64,000 nucleotides of DNA from Bauldia sp. (lineage in GTDB: Bacteria; Pseudomonadota; Alphaproteobacteria; Rhizobiales; Kaistiaceae). Position numbers and translations under genes: made by a program. The notes below the pieces were generated by a model. The model worked only from the letters and a program-made list of their open reading frames with translations, searched no databases and was not told the origin of the DNA. Position 1 is the first letter of the stretch. The number at the start of each line of letters is the position of its first letter. The DNA lies in assembly GCF_020442045.1 (NCBI RefSeq), contig NZ_JAGRLA010000059.1:1-64000 (forward strand), given 5' to 3'. Positions 54,855 to 64,000 of the stretch are shown here, piece by piece.

Positions 54855-55625
54855 CTATACCCAGCCGCCGTCGACGATGTAGTTCTGCGAGGTGCACATC
54901 CGGCTATCGTCGGAAGCCAGGAAGAGCACCATGCGGGCGATGTCCGGCGGGAACAGACGCCCCGGCAGACACTGTCGGTCATCGATCTGGCGCTCGCCCT
55001 CGGGCGTGACCCAGAGCTCGACCTGACGCCTGGTCATGATCCAGCCGGGCATCACGCAGTTGACGCGGATGAGCTCGGGTCCGAGTTCGCGCGCCAGACC
55101 GCGGGTCATCCCGTTGATGGCGGATTTGGCGGTCACATAGGCGATGCAGTCGCCGTCACCGACCATCCAGGTGATCGACCCGAGATTGACGATCGAGCCG
55201 CCACCGGAATCGCGCATCTGGGGCCGCACGGCCTGCACCGCGAAGACCTGATGACGGAGATTCACCGCCATCCGCTCGTCCCAGTAGTCGGCCGTCAGGT
55301 CGCCGAGCGCGTGGCGATCGTCGTTGCCGGCGTTGTTGACCAGCACCTTGATCGGACCGTCCTCCCGGCCGGTCATGGCGATCGCCTCCTGCAGGGCGGT
55401 GACGTCCCGCAGGTCGACATCGAGGAAGCGCGGCCTGGAATGGCCGCGCCCGGATATCCTTTCCACCAGCGCCTCGGATTCCTTCTTCGCGATGTCGATG
55501 AAGGTGACCTTGGCGCCCTGCGCGCAGAAATGCTCGACAACGCTTTCGCCTATGCCCGAACCGCCGCCGGTGACGAAGACGACGCGATCTTCGAGGGAAG
55601 GATATCTGGCGTCGGTTTCCTGCAT
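54855..55625 (-). CDS. Short-chain dehydrogenase/reductase (SDR)
   Basis: A 256-aa NAD(P)-dependent oxidoreductase. The cofactor motif is TGGGSGIG, the structural motif NNAGNDD and the active site is S-x12-Y-x3-K (SITWMVG... YVTAKSA). The C-terminal IVDGGWV is typical. It sits 14 bp downstream of a sugar-acid dehydratase gene on minus, in a set with a FadR regulator. Sugar lactone/aldose or 2-keto-3-deoxy sugar-acid dehydrogenase are likely roles. Confidence 0.9.
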   Translation of the reverse strand: MQETDARYPSLEDRVVFVTGGGSGIGESVVEHFCAQGAKVTFIDIAKKESEALVERISGRGHSRPRFLDVDLRDVTALQEAIAMTGREDGPIKVLVNNAGNDDRHALGDLTADYWDERMAVNLRHQVFAVQAVRPQMRDSGGGSIVNLGSITWMVGDGDCIAYVTAKSAINGMTRGLARELGPELIRVNCVMPGWIMTRRQVELWVTPEGERQIDDRQCLPGRLFPPDIARMVLFLASDDSRMCTSQNYIVDGGWV

Positions 55626-55639
55626 GGCTCTTTGCGTAT

Positions 55640-57364
55640 CTAGTGCGAGTGGCGCGGCACCGCGGCTCCGCGGGTACCGGGGAGGAAATCGAGGTCGCAA
55701 CCGCGATCCGCCTGGAGAACGTGGTCGAAATAGAGCTTCTGATAACCACCGGTCATCGGCGGCGGCGGCGGCTCCCACCCCTTCAGGCGTTCCGCGAGCT
55801 GCTCGTCGGTCAACTCGATCGAGAGGCTCCGGTTGGCGGCGTCGAGCGAGATCATGTCGCCGTCCCGGACGACCGCCAGCGGGCCGCCGAGCGCCGCCTC
55901 CGGCACGGCATGGAGCACCACCGTCCCATAGGCCGTCCCGCTCATCCGCGCATCGGAGATGCGCACCATGTCGGTAATGCCCTTCTTCAGGACCTTCGGC
56001 GGCAGCCCCATGTTGCCGACCTCGGCCATTCCCGGATAACCGCGCGGACCGCAATTCTTCAGCACCATGACGCAGGTCTCGTCGATGTCGAGAGCCGGGT
56101 CGTTGATCCGTTCGTGGTAATGCTCGATGGTCTCGAAGACGACCGCCCGGCCACGATGCCGCATCAGGGCCGGGGTCGCGGCGGACGGCTTGATCACCGC
56201 TCCGCCCGGCACCAGGTTGCCCCTCAGGATCATGACGCCGCCGTCCCTGGTCAGCGCCTTGTCGAACGGGCGGATGACCTCCTCGTTGAAGTTCTCGGCG
56301 TCGGCGTTGTTCTCGCCGATGGTGCGGCCGTTGACGGTCAGCGCATCCTTGTTGAGGAGCCCGGCTTCCGAGAGCATCCGAAGCACCACCGGCAGACCGC
56401 CGGCGTAATAGAACTCCTCCATCAGGAAGCGGCCGGACGGCATCAGGTCGACGATGGTCGGAACGTCGCGGCCGAACTTGTCCCAGTCGTCCAGGGTCAG
56501 GTCGACGCCGACCCGCCCGGCGATGGCCAACAAGTGGATGACGGCATTGGTCGAGCCGCCGATCGCGGCATTTGCGCGAATGGCGTTTTCAAAAGCCTGA
56601 CGCGTCAGGACCTTCGACATGACGAGGTTCTCGTGAACCATCTCGACGATGCGCCGGCCGGCGAGCTGGGCGAGCACCGCACGCCGCGAATCCACCGCGG
56701 GGATCGCCGCATTGCCGGGCATACCCATGCCGAGGCTCTCGACCATCGATGCCATCGTCGAGGCGGTGCCCATGGTCATGCAATGACCCGGCGACCGCGC
56801 CATGCCGGCTTCGGCCTCCATGAAGTCCGCGACCGACATCTTGCCGACCTTCACGTCCTCGCTGAAACGCCAGACGTGGGTGCCCGATCCGAGCTGCTCG
56901 CCGCGGAAGCGGCCGTTCAGCATCGGGCCGCCGGAAACCGCGATGGTCGGCAGGTCGCAGCTCGCCGCGCCCATCATCAGGGCAGGCGTTGTCTTGTCGC
57001 AGCCGACCAGCAGGACGACGCCGTCGATCGGATTGCCGCGAATCGATTCCTCGACATCCATGCTGGCCAGATTGCGGAACAGCATCGCGGTCGGGCGGAG
57101 ATTGGATTCACCGAGCGACATGACGGGGAATTCGAGCGGCAGCCCGCCGGCTTCCAGCACACCACGCCGCACCTTTTCCGCGATCTGGCGGAAATGGGCA
57201 TTGCAGGGGGTGAGCTCCGAAAATGTGTTGCAGATACCGATTACCGGACGCCCGTCGAAGGAATCCGGCGGCAGCCCCTCGTTCTTCATCCAGCTGCGAT
57301 GCATCGTGGCATGCGTGCCGGTACCGCCAAACCAGCCCTGCGAGCGTAGCTTCGGTTTTGTCAT
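55640..57364 (-). CDS. IlvD/Edd-family sugar-acid dehydratase
   Basis: A 574-aa Fe-S dehydratase. Conserved cysteines lie in SELTPCNAHF, VGCDKTTPALMMGA and LKNCGPRGYPGM. GSTNAVIHLLAIAGR and RISDARMSGTAYGTVV are family signatures. Length and the pattern fit the L-arabonate/D-xylonate/altronate branch rather than IlvD itself. It removes water from an aldonate to give a 2-keto-3-deoxy acid, which could feed the HpaI-type aldolase in the same island. It overlaps the FadR regulator by 4 nt, suggesting shared transcription. Confidence 0.88.
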   Translation of the reverse strand: MTKPKLRSQGWFGGTGTHATMHRSWMKNEGLPPDSFDGRPVIGICNTFSELTPCNAHFRQIAEKVRRGVLEAGGLPLEFPVMSLGESNLRPTAMLFRNLASMDVEESIRGNPIDGVVLLVGCDKTTPALMMGAASCDLPTIAVSGGPMLNGRFRGEQLGSGTHVWRFSEDVKVGKMSVADFMEAEAGMARSPGHCMTMGTASTMASMVESLGMGMPGNAAIPAVDSRRAVLAQLAGRRIVEMVHENLVMSKVLTRQAFENAIRANAAIGGSTNAVIHLLAIAGRVGVDLTLDDWDKFGRDVPTIVDLMPSGRFLMEEFYYAGGLPVVLRMLSEAGLLNKDALTVNGRTIGENNADAENFNEEVIRPFDKALTRDGGVMILRGNLVPGGAVIKPSAATPALMRHRGRAVVFETIEHYHERINDPALDIDETCVMVLKNCGPRGYPGMAEVGNMGLPPKVLKKGITDMVRISDARMSGTAYGTVVLHAVPEAALGGPLAVVRDGDMISLDAANRSLSIELTDEQLAERLKGWEPPPPPMTGGYQKLYFDHVLQADRGCDLDFLPGTRGAAVPRHSH

Positions 57365-58137
57365 TGTCCTGATTTCCTCGTTGCGGCCCGCTTCCCCTGC
57401 TTCCGCACATCGAGGGCCTTGCGAGCGTCGCTCTCGGCATCATCGATAAGGCGGATCATCGCGGCCCGTGCGGCCTCCGGGTCGCGATCGCGGAGAGCAT
57501 CATACACCGCCCGATGCAATGGCACCGAGTGGCGCTGTCCGCGCGGGTTGCCGAGCGAGAGGAACATGGTGGTGGTCAGCGCGGTTTCGATGACCGCGCT
57601 CAGCGAGCGCATCATGGCGTTGTCGACGGCGTTGAGGATAGCGATGTGAAACCGCGTGTCGGGGTCGATGAAAAGCCGGCCGTCGTCGCCGGCCGCTTCC
57701 ATCCCCTTCAGCGCCGCCGCCATCTCGTCGAGTTGCGCCTCGCCTGCCCGGGTCGCGGCCAGCGCGACGATGGACGGCTCGATCGCCCGGCGCAGTTCGA
57801 ATATCTCGCGTACGAAACGATCACGGGGGAATTCGGCCAGTTGCCAGCCGAGGACATCGGGATCGAGGAGATTCCAGCTTTCCGAGGGCCGGACCCGGGT
57901 TCCGGTCTTCGGCCGGGATTCAACCAGTCCCTTGCTGGTCAGGATCTTTGTCGCCTCGCGCAACACCGTCCGGCTGACGCCGAGTTGCGCGCACCATTCG
58001 GCCTCGTTGGGCATGACGGTACCGGGAGGCAGCTCGCCGCCGATGATCCTCAGCCCGACGGCGTGGACGATCTTGCCCACCAATCCCCTGGTCGAGCTGA
58101 CGGGGCTGTTGCGGCCATGCGTCTCGGAGCGCGCCAT
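57361..58137 (-). CDS. FadR-family GntR regulator (DgoR-like)
   Basis: A 258-aa regulator with winged helix MPNEAEWCAQLGVSRTVLREA and LVESRPKTGTRV, then an FCD domain (FELRRAIEPSIVALAA, FIDPDTRFHIAILNAVDN). SWNLLDPDVLGWQLA is a hallmark of the DgoR/sugar-acid branch. ATG at 58137 is preferred: GGAG is 7 nt upstream; a GTG at 58179 is possible. It overlaps the dehydratase start by 4 nt and probably controls its own operon via the repeats upstream. Confidence 0.87.
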   Translation of the reverse strand: MARSETHGRNSPVSSTRGLVGKIVHAVGLRIIGGELPPGTVMPNEAEWCAQLGVSRTVLREATKILTSKGLVESRPKTGTRVRPSESWNLLDPDVLGWQLAEFPRDRFVREIFELRRAIEPSIVALAATRAGEAQLDEMAAALKGMEAAGDDGRLFIDPDTRFHIAILNAVDNAMMRSLSAVIETALTTTMFLSLGNPRGQRHSVPLHRAVYDALRDRDPEAARAAMIRLIDDAESDARKALDVRKQGKRAATRKSGQ

Positions 58138-58206
58138 GGCGATGCTCCAGACATCCCGTTCGAGTGCCAGATCCGTCACGCAGACGCCCCCGTATCTTTC
58201 GCTCTT

Positions 58207-58220
58207 ATCATAATATCATA
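58207..58220. promoter_or_regulatory. Candidate FadR-type operator (ATCATA direct repeats)
   Basis: ATCATA occurs at 58207-58212 and 58215-58220 in a short AT-rich island about 70 bp upstream of the FadR start. The rest of the gap to 58401 is GC-rich with no gene. A regulator-binding role is inferred from position and AT content. Confidence 0.4.
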
Positions 58221-58322
58221 TGCTCGACGCACGGGAGTCAAGCGCCGCCGGCGATAGATCCCGGGTCACAAGCAACCAAGCAACAAGGTCATTGTCGATG
58301 CCATTGCCGGGCCGGCCGGACA

Positions 58323-58368
58323 GGCGGCCATGCAGCGGGCCGGCGCGCGCGGCGAACGAATGGCCGCC
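58323..58368 (-). other. Long GC-rich inverted repeat downstream of the P-type ATPase
   Basis: GGCGGCCAT (58323-58331) and ATGGCCGCC (58360-58368) flank a GC-rich 28-nt segment, 34 bp after the ATPase stop on minus. No T run follows, so a factor-independent terminator is not clear. Confidence 0.4.
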
Positions 58369-58401
58369 GGGACAGCGGGTCGACGTCGCCGGCCGGCGGC
58401 C

Positions 58402-60825
58402 TCAGTCGTCGCGTCCGCGCCGCATCAGGCGATAGGCGTAGATCTTCACCACGCTGTTGATCAGGAACCAGATCAGCGCATAGGCCCAGACGCCGAGGGC
58501 ATATTTCCAGCCGATCGGCTCGACGAGCCAGCCATAGACCGCGGCAAGCGTTCCGAGCACCTGGGTGGTCTCGGTCACGACGATCAGCTTCCAGCTCGGC
58601 CAGGGCCGATCCCAGATCGCGCCGGTGTTGCGGGTCAGGTAGATCGTCAGGTGGCCGGCGACCAGCAGCTTGAGGAAGACCAGGGTCTGGATCGTCTCGC
58701 GGGGAAGATGCAGATATTCCTCGGCGATCCAGAACAGGCCGAAGCTCGCGAAGACGCCCATCACGCCGAGGATGATGCTGAGCGTCAGGACGCGATGCAT
58801 GTCCCACTTGACCGGCTTCCGCGCGACGGGCGCGTTGTCATAGGCGATCATCATGATCGGAAAGTCGTTCAGCACGGCGAGCAGAACGATCATCACCGCG
58901 GTCACGGGATAGAAATTGAAGACGAGGATCGAGAGCGTCATGAACAGGAGGACGCGGACGGTCTCGGCGATGCGGAAGACGGCATAGCTGTTCATCCGCT
59001 CGAAGATCTTGCGCGCCTCCTCGATGGCGCGGGTGATCACCGAGAGCCCGACCCCGGTCAGGATCAGGTCCGCCGCGGCGCGCGCCGCATCGGTCGCGCC
59101 GCTCACCGCGATCCCGACATCGGCCTGCTTGAGCGCCGGCGCATCGTTGACGCCGTCGCCGGTCATCCCGACGATATGCCCGCTTCCCTGCAGCTCCTTG
59201 ACGATCCTGTATTTGTGCTCGGGGAAGACCTGGGCATAGCCGTCGGCATCCTCGATCCCCGCCCCGCTGCGCCGGTTCCCGTCCTTGTCGAAGGCCTCGT
59301 CGGCGGCAATGATCCTGGTTCCGAGGTCCAGCTTTCCGGCGATCTCCTTGGCGATGGCGACATGGTCGCCCGTCACCATGCGCACGTCGAGGCCCATGGA
59401 CCGCGCCTCGTGAATGGTGGCGAGCGCATCGTCCCTCGGCGGATCGAACAGCGGCAGAAGGCCGACATATTGCCATTTGCCTGACGGATCGGTGCGCGCG
59501 ACGCCGAGCGTGCGATAGCCCTTCGCCGCCATCTTGTCGGTCTCCTCCGACACCCGGGCGCCGAGCGTGCCATCCGCGCCGACGAGCTCGAGGATCGCCT
59601 GCGGCGCGCCCTTGGCGACCTGGAACCTGCCGCCCTCCCCTTCGACATCCGCCTCGGCCCGCTTGCTGACCGGATCGAAAGGCACGAATTTCGAGATCGT
59701 GAAGGGCTTCAGGGCGGCCGGATCGCCAAGCGACTTGAGGATAGCGCCGTCGATCGCGTCCGGGCTGTCGGATTGCGACGCAAGCGCCGCCGCCAGCACG
59801 ACGTCGGACGCGGCCTTTCCGGCAAGGACGATGGGGTCACCAAGGGTGAGCTCGTTCTTGGTCAGCGTGCCGGTCTTGTCGGAGCAGAGGATGTCCATCC
59901 CCGCCATTTCCTCGATCGACACCAGCCGTGAGACGATCGCCTTCATCTTCGCCAGCTTCACCGCGCCGACGGCCATGGTGACCGAGAGGACCGCAGGCAG
60001 CGCGACGGGGATCGCCGCAACCGTCAGGATCAGCGCGAAGAGGACGGTCTCGACCAGCGGATCGTGCCGGAACAGGGCGACCACCAGAATGAGCGCCACC
60101 AGCGCCAGGGTGATCAGGATCAGGAAATTGCCGATCCGCAGCACGGCTTTCTGGAAATGGGAGGTCGCGCCGGCGGTCTCCACGAGCTTTGCGGTGCGGC
60201 CGAAATAGGTCGCGCCGCCGGTCGCGGTGACGATTGCCTTCATCTCCCCCATCTTGGCGACGGAGCTGGAATAGGCGATATCGCCCGCCGCCTTGTCGAC
60301 CGGCAGCGACTCGCCGGTCAGCGCCGACTGGTCGACGCTGAGATAATCGCCCTCGACCAGCGTGACATCGGCCGGAATGACGTTGCCGATCCGGATGAGG
60401 ATCACATCGCCCGGCACCAGATCCCGCGCCGCGATATCCCGCCATGTCCCGTCGCGCAGGACATGCGCCTTGAGCGCGAGGTTCTTCTTCAGCGCCGCGA
60501 TCGCGTTGTCGGCCTGGTGCTCCTGCCAGAAACCGACGACGGCGTTGATCACGAGCATGATGGTGATGATCGCGAAATCCTCCCAATGCCGGACCGCCGC
60601 CGAAAGGATCGCGGCCGCCTCGATCATCCAGGGGATCGGCCCCCAGAAGAAGGAGAGGAATTTGAGGAGCGGGCTGGTGTGCTTCTCCTCGATCGCGTTG
60701 GGACCATATTGGGCGAGGAGGCGCGCAGCCTCGTCCGAACCGAGCCCGCGTTTCGGGTCGGTCCCCGGGGTCCCGCCCGCCGCGGCGCCGGCGCCCGGCT
60801 GATCTGGTGTCGATTGGTCCATCAT
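58402..60825 (-). CDS. Plasma-membrane-type P-type ATPase (H+-ATPase-like, P3A)
   Basis: An 807-aa ion pump. The dephosphorylation motif TGES, the phosphorylation site CSDKTGTLT and the hinge MTGDGVNDAPALKQADVGIA (in part) are intact. PLLKFLSFFWGPIPWMIEAA near the N-terminus is typical of the plant/fungal plasma-membrane H+-ATPase group that also occurs in bacteria. No metal-binding N-terminal domain is present, so it is not a heavy-metal pump. It would extrude protons, or import or export another cation, at ATP cost. GGAG stands 5 nt before the first of two adjacent ATGs. Confidence 0.92.
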   Translation of the reverse strand: MMDQSTPDQPGAGAAAGGTPGTDPKRGLGSDEAARLLAQYGPNAIEEKHTSPLLKFLSFFWGPIPWMIEAAAILSAAVRHWEDFAIITIMLVINAVVGFWQEHQADNAIAALKKNLALKAHVLRDGTWRDIAARDLVPGDVILIRIGNVIPADVTLVEGDYLSVDQSALTGESLPVDKAAGDIAYSSSVAKMGEMKAIVTATGGATYFGRTAKLVETAGATSHFQKAVLRIGNFLILITLALVALILVVALFRHDPLVETVLFALILTVAAIPVALPAVLSVTMAVGAVKLAKMKAIVSRLVSIEEMAGMDILCSDKTGTLTKNELTLGDPIVLAGKAASDVVLAAALASQSDSPDAIDGAILKSLGDPAALKPFTISKFVPFDPVSKRAEADVEGEGGRFQVAKGAPQAILELVGADGTLGARVSEETDKMAAKGYRTLGVARTDPSGKWQYVGLLPLFDPPRDDALATIHEARSMGLDVRMVTGDHVAIAKEIAGKLDLGTRIIAADEAFDKDGNRRSGAGIEDADGYAQVFPEHKYRIVKELQGSGHIVGMTGDGVNDAPALKQADVGIAVSGATDAARAAADLILTGVGLSVITRAIEEARKIFERMNSYAVFRIAETVRVLLFMTLSILVFNFYPVTAVMIVLLAVLNDFPIMMIAYDNAPVARKPVKWDMHRVLTLSIILGVMGVFASFGLFWIAEEYLHLPRETIQTLVFLKLLVAGHLTIYLTRNTGAIWDRPWPSWKLIVVTETTQVLGTLAAVYGWLVEPIGWKYALGVWAYALIWFLINSVVKIYAYRLMRRGRDD

Positions 60826-60945
60826 GCCGTCTCCAATACATGGACTTCATGACGCCGGGTCGTCATCCGGTCGCGGCTTTTGACTAAAATTCGCGACTCG
60901 CGGCTGCATGGGAAGTGTAGCATGCATGGTCGCCGCGATGCCGCA

Positions 60946-61575
60946 TCAGGCGCGGCGGCCCGTCGCGCCACGGGACTTTCTGGCGTGCCGGATGCCGAAG
61001 ACCACCAATATGGAGATCGCAACCGCCGCAAGCACCATCGCGGCAATGCCAACGCCATGAAGCCTGTCGAGGTGGCGCAGCAGCGCCGTGAAGCGTGATG
61101 AGACAAACAGCCAGACACCGACCCAGAGCGCGGCGCCGACCGCATTGGCCAGTGCAAAATGCCACCAGGTCATGTGCATGCTGCCGGCGATCAGGCCATT
61201 CAGCTGCCGCAACGGGACGACGAATCTTGCGACAACGACGATGAAGGGGCCGTAGCGGTTGAAGGTCTGCTCGAAACCGTCAAGACGCTCATCCGTGAGC
61301 CCGAAGCGCGCGCCGAGCCTGGCGATCGCCAGCCGCCCGAACCGCCTTCCGAGCAGATAGCCGACATTGTCGCCGAGAAAGGCTCCCGCAGAGGCGACGA
61401 AGAACCAGAAGACGATGTCGGCGCCGCGGACGCCGACCGCCGCGCCGACCGCGATCAGCATGGTCTCGCCGGGAAGCGGCGCGCCGAGCGATTCGAGAGC
61501 GATCGCCAGAAAGACGAGGGGCGCCCCGTGGCTGATGATGAAATTCACCAGATCACTGACATAGGTCGATGCCAA
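60946..61575 (-). CDS. DedA-family membrane protein
   Basis: A 209-aa inner-membrane protein of the DedA/SNARE-associated family. It starts LVNFIISHGAPLVFLAIALESLGAPLPGE (in parts); the E-x3-P-x-PGE core and GDNVGYLLGRRFGR are family hallmarks, with RFVVPLRQLNGLIAGSMHM holding the conserved R/G region. DedA proteins are undecaprenyl-phosphate or phospholipid flippases needed for envelope homeostasis. The start is probably a TTG at 61575 preceded by AAGGAAAGG; an ATG at 61638 would add 21 unusual residues. Confidence 0.87.
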   Translation of the reverse strand: MASTYVSDLVNFIISHGAPLVFLAIALESLGAPLPGETMLIAVGAAVGVRGADIVFWFFVASAGAFLGDNVGYLLGRRFGRLAIARLGARFGLTDERLDGFEQTFNRYGPFIVVVARFVVPLRQLNGLIAGSMHMTWWHFALANAVGAALWVGVWLFVSSRFTALLRHLDRLHGVGIAAMVLAAVAISILVVFGIRHARKSRGATGRRA

Positions 61576-61752
61576 GACGCCTTTCCTTCCCTTCCGCGGC
61601 CCGAAACCGGAGCGGTACGATCCTAACCGCGCGACCACCGCGAATGTGTAGCTTATCGAGCGGCCAACCTCGCCTCGGATTTGGCGCGACGGCGCAAGGT
61701 CCTTGTGCTACGCGAGACGGATCGATCATTGTCTTCTGCGTGAGGTGCGGTG

Positions 61753-64000
<2,248 letters not shown>

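Overview
The window is a 64 kb stretch of a GC-rich (about two-thirds GC by eye) alphaproteobacterial chromosome, probably Hyphomicrobiales (Rhizobiales). Four things point that way: a PdhS-type cell-cycle histidine kinase with a TTAA-N7-TTAA CtrA-type site upstream, two PHB-granule phasins, a tRNA-His with A73 and no encoded G-1, and many ABC importers with FadR/GntR regulators. I saw no prophage, insertion sequence or CRISPR. Coding density is high and no gene-free stretch exceeds 300 bases.

Layout. 0-5 kb (minus): CecR-like TetR regulator, HlyD-type lipoprotein adaptor, ABC-2 exporter ATPase and permease, and a truncated Tat-type multicopper oxidase. 5-12.6 kb: a putrescine locus, with puuB-like oxidase, cupin and puuA-like ligase on minus, diverging from potFGHI on plus. 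12.6-27.4 kb: AsmA-like protein, acetoacetyl-CoA synthetase, TadG-like vWA protein, a small secreted protein coupled to the PdhS-type kinase, two phasins with a striking dyad operator, an AcpA-type phosphoesterase, tRNA-His and a Tat-exported amidohydrolase. 27.4-32.3 kb: an RND efflux pump with lipoprotein adaptor and TetR regulator; matching operator-like sequences lie in front of the adaptor and of the regulator. 32.5-58.2 kb: a large sugar or sugar-acid island. 58.4-64 kb: plasma-membrane-type P-type ATPase, DedA protein, and the start of a GH15 glucoamylase.

The island is the most interesting part. On minus, a GntR regulator and a small ABM-domain protein precede a RuBisCO-like protein (RLP), DUF1537 kinase, ApnO-like dehydrogenase, HpcH/HpaI aldolase and D-2-hydroxyacid dehydrogenase. 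The last five genes are joined by four successive 4-nt overlaps. A sugar-type ABC importer follows. Diverging on plus are a three-subunit molybdenum hydroxylase (CoxS/CoxL/CoxM type) and a 652-aa protein that I think is an ApnL-like lactonase. A PotABCD-like importer, an SDR, an IlvD/Edd dehydratase and a FadR regulator complete the island.

The RLP + DUF1537 kinase + ApnO-like combination resembles the known D-apionate route (apionate to 3-oxo-isoapionate, its 4-phosphate, then RLP cleavage). I infer that the molybdenum hydroxylase oxidises the aldose to the lactone and the adjacent protein opens it. That would be an unusual entry to the pathway. The extra aldolase and hydroxyacid dehydrogenase suggest a variant not fully covered by the described route.
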